In this document: in pieces, positions 58,904 through 64,000 of the stretch
How the letters are laid out: each line of letters begins with the position of its first letter
Position numbering within the stretch: the first letter of the stretch is position 1
NCBI GenBank assembly: GCA_003153505.1
Contig: PLZA01000014.1
Coordinates: forward strand, 176,915-240,914
Source: Candidatus Dormiibacterota bacterium
Lineage (GTDB): Bacteria; Chloroflexota; Dormibacteria; Aeolococcales; Aeolococcaceae
Direction: 5' to 3'
Length of the DNA: 64,000 bases
Notes under the pieces: generated by a model
Databases searched by the model: none
What the model was told of the DNA's origin: nothing
Seen by the model: the letters and a program-made list of their open reading frames with translations, nothing else
Translations under genes and position numbers: made by a program

Positions 58904-60169
58904 CTACCCGGCGGTCTGGCGGACGGCGTCGCTCGACGGCACGTCCTGGTCATGCGCAACCTGCCAGCGACCGTGCATCTCGAGCATGCCGACGTGTGCA
59001 CCCATGGCATTGATGTGAAAGTTCGCCGCAGGGTCGGCGTGGTCGTACGAGTGCGAACCGGTCACGTCCTCCAGGGCAACCTGCACGGTGTAGCCGCCCG
59101 CCAGCAGCGGGAGCGAGTCGATCGCGTAACACACCGAGATCATCCGTCCGGGCGCGTCACTCGACAGCTTGACGTGGTCCATGAAGGTGTTGGTGCCCGC
59201 AAGCAGCAGCCCATCCGCGCGCCGAATCGCCATCCCGCACACGAATTCGCCGACGTTGCGATGCACGAGTATCTGCATCTCGAGAGTCATCGGACCACCG
59301 GTATCGAAGCGATGGCTGCGCTGGCCGTTGGCATCGGTCAGGCTCACGGAGGCGAACTCGATCGCTCGCGATCCCCACTGACTGGGGTCGCCGCGACTCA
59401 GCTCCGTTGGTGAGTCGCGCTCGGTGGCGAGCGCGTGCTCGGCGATCATCCGGTGGTACGCGGAGGTGACCTCGACTGCCGGTCCGTCCGCGATGATCTC
59501 GCCGCGATTGAGGAGGATCACGCGGTCGCAGTACTCCTCGAGTGACCCGAGATCGTGGCTCACCAGCACGATGGTCTTTCCCTCGCGCTTGTACCTGCTG
59601 AAGGCATCGAAGCACTTCTCCTGGAAGCTCGCGTCGCCGACCGCCAGCACCTCATCCATGACCAACAGGTCGGTCTGGGCGAGGATGGCGACGCTGAACG
59701 CGAGGCGGACCTGCATGCCGGAGGAGAAGTTCTTCAGCTTCTGCTCCGCGAAGTCCTCGAGCTCTGCGAACGCGAGTACCTCGTCGACCTTGTCACGCAA
59801 CTGCGCGCGGGTGAGTCCGAGCACAGCCCCACCGAGGAAGATGTTCTCCCGAGCGGTCAGCTCGGGATTGAAGCCGACGCCCAGCTCCAGGAACGCGGAG
59901 AACTCACCGTTGACGCGGGCGGATCCGGCGTCGGCCTTGTAGATACGGCACAGCACCTTGAGCAGCGTGCTCTTGCCGCACCCGTTGGGTCCTGCGATGC
60001 CCAGGAACTGACCCGGAGGGACATCGAACGAGATGTCGCGCAGGGCAATCAGGTCGCGATAACGCGAGGAGCTGCGCCAATGGGTGACGCGGTATTTCAG
60101 CGTTGTGCTCTTGTCGAGCGGGAGACGGAAGCGCTTGCGGAGGTGCGAGACCTCGACGACCGGGTTCAC
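58904..60169 (-). CDS. wzt: Polysaccharide ABC exporter ATPase with Wzt-type C-terminal domain
   Basis: 421 aa. ATPase domain (1-250): Walker A GPNGCGKSTLLK, signature NFSSGMQVRLAFSVA, Walker B LLVMDEVLAVGD and switch His in VLVSHDLGSLEEYC. The C-terminal ~150 residues (IEFASVSLTDANGQRSHRFD onward) form a Wzt-like beta-sandwich that in O-antigen exporters recognises the chain end. Energises export of a finished glycan with the permease directly upstream (four-base overlap). The extra C-domain implies the exported polymer carries a terminal modification, for example by a nearby methyltransferase (inference). Confidence 0.94.
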   Translation of the reverse strand: MNPVVEVSHLRKRFRLPLDKSTTLKYRVTHWRSSSRYRDLIALRDISFDVPPGQFLGIAGPNGCGKSTLLKVLCRIYKADAGSARVNGEFSAFLELGVGFNPELTARENIFLGGAVLGLTRAQLRDKVDEVLAFAELEDFAEQKLKNFSSGMQVRLAFSVAILAQTDLLVMDEVLAVGDASFQEKCFDAFSRYKREGKTIVLVSHDLGSLEEYCDRVILLNRGEIIADGPAVEVTSAYHRMIAEHALATERDSPTELSRGDPSQWGSRAIEFASVSLTDANGQRSHRFDTGGPMTLEMQILVHRNVGEFVCGMAIRRADGLLLAGTNTFMDHVKLSSDAPGRMISVCYAIDSLPLLAGGYTVQVALEDVTGSHSYDHADPAANFHINAMGAHVGMLEMHGRWQVAHDQDVPSSDAVRQTAG

Positions 60170-61017
60170 AGCGACTCCGCGAACCGCGGGGTGAGCCGGG
60201 TGAAGACGGCGAACCCAACCAAGAACACCGCAACGCTGATCAGGATGGGGATGAACGCAAGTGGTCCGATCAGTGATGCCATCGACGGCAGCTTCGTGGA
60301 CGAGACCAGCACGTGCCGAAGGTCCGTGATGATCTGCGCGATTGGATTCAGCCCTGCAATGTCTGCGAGCTTCTTGGAGTAGTCGTACACCGTCTTGAAA
60401 GGGAACACCACGGCCGATACGTAAAAGAGGACGAGCGAGAGGATCTCCCAGATGTGCCCGAGATCTCTGAAGAACACAAACAACGACGACAGGAGCATCG
60501 ACAGTCCGAGCACCAGCAGAATGAGCTCAAGATAGTAGAGCGGCGCGAGCAGGCTCAGCCACGAGAGGTCGAGGTTCCCAGTTGCAAAGGTCACGAGGAC
60601 GACCAGGGCGGTGTTGATCGCGAAGGTCAGCAGCGCACTGGTGGTCGATGCAGCGATGAGGATCCAGCGCGGGAAATACGCCTTGCGGATGAGGTCTCCG
60701 TTGCCGGCGATGGCGTTCATCGCGGTCGTCGTGGCCTCCGTGAAGAATGTCCATGCCACGATTGCCACCAGAAGCTGCACGGGAAAATCAAACGTGTTCT
60801 TCCCGGCCTTGAGGAGAATGCTGAAGACGAGGTACATGACGCCGAAGAGCATCAACGGCTTCACGAGCGACCACACGTACCCCAGAGCCGACCCCGTGTA
60901 TTTCAGCTTGAAATTGGTGATCGACAGCTCTCGGACGAGATTGAGGTTGCGCTGGAAGACGCTTCGCGGACGGGGGATTGCCTCGAGACGGGTGCTGTCG
61001 TGGGTGGCCACGGTCAT
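60166..61017 (-). CDS. wzm: Polysaccharide ABC exporter permease
   Basis: 283 aa ABC-2 type permease with six predicted membrane helices. The N-terminal amphipathic segment NLVRELSITNFKLKYTGSALGYVWSL is spread over residues 26-51, typical of Wzm/TagG permeases; NPIAQIITDLRHVLV is the conserved late loop. Forms the membrane channel for the Wzt ATPase. Its stop overlaps the ATPase start by four bases, and its start overlaps the stop of the CmcI-like gene by four. Confidence 0.94.
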   Translation of the reverse strand: MTVATHDSTRLEAIPRPRSVFQRNLNLVRELSITNFKLKYTGSALGYVWSLVKPLMLFGVMYLVFSILLKAGKNTFDFPVQLLVAIVAWTFFTEATTTAMNAIAGNGDLIRKAYFPRWILIAASTTSALLTFAINTALVVLVTFATGNLDLSWLSLLAPLYYLELILLVLGLSMLLSSLFVFFRDLGHIWEILSLVLFYVSAVVFPFKTVYDYSKKLADIAGLNPIAQIITDLRHVLVSSTKLPSMASLIGPLAFIPILISVAVFLVGFAVFTRLTPRFAESL

Positions 61018-61952
61018 GGGGGCGATATCCGCCGGAGGAATCCTCGTGGATTGAAGGTCAGATGGTACTTCTGCCTGCCTTCATCGACGACGAATTGACG
61101 GTTGGTCTCGAGGAACGACGACACCGCCTCCATCGGTCCAGGGCCGAATCCCGGCCCCACAGGGTGGTTGTTGATGTTGGTGTCTTCCACGATGAGGTAC
61201 GAGCCCACCGTGACCATGCCGGCATACAGCGACAGCTCGCGCTCGACGTGGGGTGCGCTGTGATCGGAGTCGAGGATCACGAGGACATTTCCGGTCTTGG
61301 GGAGGCGGACGCGGACCTGCTCGACCACGCCTGCATCAACAGATGAGCCGAGGATGTAGGCGATGCGGGGATGCACCGGCCGCTCGGGCTTGGTCTCCAC
61401 GTCGATGGTGACGATCTCGCCGGTGCCGAGAAGATCGCAGATCGATGCCAGGTAATACGCGCTGCCTCCATGCGCGGTCCCGCATTCGACGATCAGCGCG
61501 GGACGCAACTCCTGCAGGATCTCCTGATACACCCAGAGATCCAACGGGCATTTCCAGGCGGGCACACCCAACCAGCGCGTGTCGAGCCACGTGCCCGGGT
61601 CGTTGTAATAGAGCCGGTGAAACTGGTCGACAATTGCGTCGCGGACGGTGGCATTGGGCTGCCCGCCGGGCTCCTGCGGGGAGAGCCCCTCAAAGCTCTC
61701 GGCGACCAGCGCCTCGAAGGCTGATCCGCCATCTCCCTCACGGTGAGTCACGCCTGCCTGCAGCACCGGCTGCAATGCCGCAACCAGATGGCGCGGTATG
61801 CCCTGGTGTGCCGTCTGCAATCGCCGCCCCAAACGGCGCAGGTACCACTCCGCGATCGCGTCGGCGGGCGGGTGAGCGAGTGCGAGCGCGGATTCCCTGG
61901 CCTTGGAGAGCATGCGGCGTGGGATTCCGGCCGGCGCTGACTGTCGGCTCAT
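61014..61952 (-). CDS. Cephalosporin hydroxylase-family (CmcI-like) protein
   Basis: 312 aa. The core (about 125-300) matches the CmcI/rhamnosyl O-methyltransferase group: TRWLGVPAWKCPLDLWVYQE, SAM-type loop LIVECGTAHGGSAYYLASI, EIVTIDVE, NVLVILDSDHSAPHVEREL and GSYLIVEDTNINNHP. Members methylate sugars or act with CmcJ in cephamycin methoxylation; in this context a glycan O-methyltransferase is most likely. ATG 61952 is preferred; a 19-codon frame ends in an ATGA overlap with it. Upstream gene of wzm-wzt, consistent with adding the chain-terminating mark. Confidence 0.88.
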   Translation of the reverse strand: MSRQSAPAGIPRRMLSKARESALALAHPPADAIAEWYLRRLGRRLQTAHQGIPRHLVAALQPVLQAGVTHREGDGGSAFEALVAESFEGLSPQEPGGQPNATVRDAIVDQFHRLYYNDPGTWLDTRWLGVPAWKCPLDLWVYQEILQELRPALIVECGTAHGGSAYYLASICDLLGTGEIVTIDVETKPERPVHPRIAYILGSSVDAGVVEQVRVRLPKTGNVLVILDSDHSAPHVERELSLYAGMVTVGSYLIVEDTNINNHPVGPGFGPGPMEAVSSFLETNRQFVVDEGRQKYHLTFNPRGFLRRISPP

Positions 61953-62008
61953 CGTGCGGGAGGGTGCGCGTCTCTCACCACGGGATCGTAGAGCCCGAGC
62001 ACCGGCAC
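61949..62008 (-). CDS. Possible 19-residue leader frame coupled to the CmcI-like gene
   Basis: GTG 62008 follows GGGGAGG by three bases and the frame reads VPVLGLYDPVVRDAHPPAR; its TGA overlaps the ATG of the CmcI-like gene. That gene has no good ribosome-binding site itself, so translation may be coupled through this frame. Could be chance. Confidence 0.25.
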   Translation of the reverse strand: MPVLGLYDPVVRDAHPPAR

Positions 62009-62123
62009 CCGCCTCCCCTGGGATCGACGGGCATGCCGGTATCTCCAATACGGAATCGCACGTGGCTGGCGTCACGTTCGAGTTCGAGCATACTCAGCAG
62101 CGGCGGATTGCGCGCGCCCCGCC

Positions 62124-62129
62124 TACCAT
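62124..62129 (+). promoter_or_regulatory. Putative -10 box (TACCAT) upstream of the tandem-GT2 gene
   Basis: TACCAT ends eight bases before ATG 62138, the start of a 15-codon frame that leads into the glycosyltransferase. Confidence 0.4.
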
Positions 62130-62137
62130 CTCCGTCG

Positions 62138-62185
62138 ATGCACGTGAAGACGGCTGCGGCGGATGCGCCGGGCCCTGTCCCATGA
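62138..62185 (+). CDS. Possible 15-residue leader frame coupled to the tandem-GT2 gene
   Basis: ATG 62138 follows TACCAT at leaderless spacing and encodes MHVKTAAADAPGPVP; its TGA overlaps the ATG of the glycosyltransferase (ATGA). The GT2 frame has no other start and no ribosome-binding site, so a leaderless leader peptide with translational coupling would explain its initiation. Confidence 0.3.
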   Translation: MHVKTAAADAPGPVP

Positions 62186-64000
62186 CAAGGCCCAAGGATG
62201 AGATCGAACGGCTGAGCGGAGAGTTGCGGGCGGCAAGGCGCCACATCGCAGAGCTGGAGGCCGAGCTCCAGTCACTGCGGGCCGAGCTGTCCGAGGCCAC
62301 TGGCAGCGCATCAGCCAGGATCGCCGTGGCCGTCGTCCGCAAGGCGCGCCGAGTCGTGCCGCCGGAGTCGCGGCGTCAGCAGACTCTGCACAAGGTCGCA
62401 TCCAGGACACTGACGCTCGTCGACCACGGACCGTCTGCGCTCGCCGGGCTCGTGCGCCGAGACCGCGACCTCCGCAAGGCAATCGGCGTGGCCGACACGG
62501 CTGCAGCTCGCCGGCGTCAGTACCGTCGCTGGCTTGAGCTGCACACTCCCGGCGCGGCGGCGCTCGCGACCATGCGCCGTGCTGCCGCAAGCGACACAGA
62601 CGCTCCTGTCATCAGTCTGATCATGCCGGTGCACAATCCCGAACGCGAATGGTTGGAAGCCGCGATCGAATCAGTGCTCCGGCAGGTCTACCCACACCTC
62701 GAGCTCTGCATCGCCGACGACGCGTCGACGCACGCGCACGTCCGCGTCGTGCTCGAGGCGGCCGCGGCCGATCCTCGCGTCCGCGTCGTCTATCGCGCAG
62801 AGCAGGGTGGGATCGCCGCCGCTTCGAATTCAGCCTTGCACATCGCGACCGGGGAGTTCGTTGGCTTCATCGACAACGACGATGTCCTCCGCCCCCACGC
62901 GCTCTTCGCGATGGCGGCGTACGTGCGCAAGCACCCTGACGCTGACGTCGTCTACTCTGATGAGGACAAGCTGCTGCGTGACGGGAGCCTGGGTGCGCCG
63001 ACCTTCAAGCCGGATTTCTCACCCGACCGACTGCTCGCCGAGAACTACATCAATCACTTCACTGTGGTGCGCAGAACGCTTGCCGGTACGGTGGGCGGCT
63101 TCCGCGAGGGTTTCGACGGCAGCCAGGACCATGATCTGATGCTCCGTGTGACGGAGGCGGCGCGGCACGTCGGACACGTGCCCGACGTGCTCTACGCCTG
63201 GCGCATGGTTCCCGGCTCCACCGCGGTATCGGCCGGCTCCAAGCCGCTCGCGCAGGATGCCGGACGAAGAGCTGTTGCTGATGCGCTGCAACGTCGCGGG
63301 CTCGCAGCGCGCGTCGACCTAGGTCCGAGCCCCGGCCTCTATGTTCCCCGCTACACCCTCGTCGGGACGCCGTCGGTCGATGTCATCGTCGTCGCACGTC
63401 CGGGCGGGACGGACGTGACGGACGTGACGGACTGCATGCGCGGGATCGAGCAACTCTCCAGGTATCCGCACCGCCGGGTGACGTCAATCGTGGTCGACGA
63501 GCGAACGCCGGCGGCGATCAACCACGCCGTGCGATCGGCGAGCGGCGACCACATCGTGCTGGTCGACGCGTCGACGCGCGTGATCACGTTCGATTGGCTC
63601 GAGGCCATGCTCGAACTGAGCCAGCGCCAGGAAATCGGTGCGGTCGGGATCCGGCTGCGGTACCCGGACGGCACGGTGGCCCACGAGGGGATGGTGTGCG
63701 GTCGCCTGGGGTTCGCGAGCAGTGTCGATCAGCATCTGCACATCATCAAGGAGGTGAGTGCGGTATCCAGCGCATGCCTGATGACCAGGCGCGAGGTGTT
63801 CGACCAGGCGGACGGGCTCGATGAGCGGTTTGCCCGCGTTCTCTGGGACGTTGACTATTGCTTGCGCATACGTGCGCGCGGCTATCGCGTGCTCTGCACA
63901 CCGCTGGCCGAGATGACCTGGGGTGCGGCTGTTCGTGGTGCCGAACAGCAACGCGGCGGCACCGATGTGCGCGCCTTCGAGGCGCGGTGGGGGGGCGTCG
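62182..64000 (+). CDS. Tandem-domain glycosyltransferase family 2 (partial, runs off the right edge)
   Basis: 606 codons are inside the window and the frame is still open. Residues 1-40 form a coiled coil (RPKDEIERLSGELRAARRHI). First GT2 domain about 135-330: ISLIMPVHNPEREWLEAAIE, CIADDAST, metal-binding GFIDNDDVLRPHAL, VVYSDEDKLL and GSQDHDLMLRV. A second GT2-like domain starts about 395 (VDVIVVARPGG, ASGDHIVLVDASTRVIT, SACLMTRREVFDQADG, WDVDYCLRIRARGY) with the DxD degraded to VDAST. Two-domain GT2s of this kind build O-antigen-like chains. Divergent from the CmcI-wzm-wzt unit. Confidence 0.9.
   Translation, partial: MTRPKDEIERLSGELRAARRHIAELEAELQSLRAELSEATGSASARIAVAVVRKARRVVPPESRRQQTLHKVASRTLTLVDHGPSALAGLVRRDRDLRKAIGVADTAAARRRQYRRWLELHTPGAAALATMRRAAASDTDAPVISLIMPVHNPEREWLEAAIESVLRQVYPHLELCIADDASTHAHVRVVLEAAAADPRVRVVYRAEQGGIAAASNSALHIATGEFVGFIDNDDVLRPHALFAMAAYVRKHPDADVVYSDEDKLLRDGSLGAPTFKPDFSPDRLLAENYINHFTVVRRTLAGTVGGFREGFDGSQDHDLMLRVTEAARHVGHVPDVLYAWRMVPGSTAVSAGSKPLAQDAGRRAVADALQRRGLAARVDLGPSPGLYVPRYTLVGTPSVDVIVVARPGGTDVTDVTDCMRGIEQLSRYPHRRVTSIVVDERTPAAINHAVRSASGDHIVLVDASTRVITFDWLEAMLELSQRQEIGAVGIRLRYPDGTVAHEGMVCGRLGFASSVDQHLHIIKEVSAVSSACLMTRREVFDQADGLDERFARVLWDVDYCLRIRARGYRVLCTPLAEMTWGAAVRGAEQQRGGTDVRAFEARWGGV

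Noticed and set aside
63406..63432. Tandem GACGGACGT repeat
   Set aside because: Three short in-frame copies within the GT2 gene (Thr-Asp-Val repeats); no sign of regulatory or mobile function.

Overview
The window is 64 kb of GC-rich bacterial chromosome carrying ordinary chromosomal genes at high density. There are no IS elements, phage genes or CRISPR arrays, and no gene-free stretch over 300 bases (the longest is about 230). Several features point to a monoderm, high-GC lineage of the Actinobacteriota or the Chloroflexota/Dormibacterota type: two LytR-CpsA-Psr proteins, a PyrR-type RNA leader, a probable pyrophosphate-dependent phosphofructokinase, MeaB with a methylmalonyl-CoA mutase lacking a B12 domain, CYTH-CHAD and PPK polyphosphate genes, and many leaderless-looking starts with a TANNNT box 6-9 nt upstream. 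No rRNA or marker protein settles the phylum.

Layout. 1-6440: end of sucC, sucD, a small Xre regulator with a membrane partner behind a palindromic operator, then an acyl-CoA dehydrogenase / thiolase / acyl-CoA dehydrogenase / acyl-CoA dehydrogenase block. 6465-13499: two paralogous disulfide-type anchored proteins, an NADPH:quinone-type reductase, an LCP protein, phosphofructokinase, a truncated SDR relic, and a beta-propeller/LCP pair. 13579-16187: meaB and methylmalonyl-CoA mutase, whose succinyl-CoA product would be used by SucCD. 16239-23581: a phosphate/polyphosphate cluster (PhoB-like regulator, Ppx, PhoU, Ppk, CYTH-CHAD, SixA). 23560-24717: a DNA glycosylase and a DUF2905 protein. 24724-34050: the pyrimidine operon pyrB-pyrR-pyrC-carAB(fused)-pyrK-pyrD behind a PyrR-binding leader. 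34064-40875: amtB, a membrane GGDEF-EAL protein, a GNAT/ATP-grasp pair, tRNA-Lys and an acyltransferase. 40909-48092: a histone-H1-like protein, two glycosyltransferases, and apt-ahcY-M16 peptidase. 48107-64000: mostly a surface-polysaccharide region (DegT aminotransferase, Gfo/Idh dehydrogenase, GT2s, flippase, GT87, methyltransferase, Wzm/Wzt exporter, CmcI-like protein, tandem-GT2), with glutamate dehydrogenase, a rhodanese and an aldo/keto reductase inside it.

Most notable observations: (1) carA and carB form one 1547-codon frame, and the linker carries a 19-bp perfect inverted repeat around a nested-hairpin segment with off-type codons; (2) the pyrB leader shows a near-canonical PyrR-binding hexaloop hairpin followed by a hairpin that would bury the Shine-Dalgarno sequence; (3) one 15-bp palindrome supplies -10 boxes to two divergent transcripts; (4) a compact polyphosphate operon contains a probable small antisense gene; (5) leaderless initiation appears common; (6) an H1-like protein joins an acidic head, an SH3-like fold and a Lys/Ala/Pro tail.
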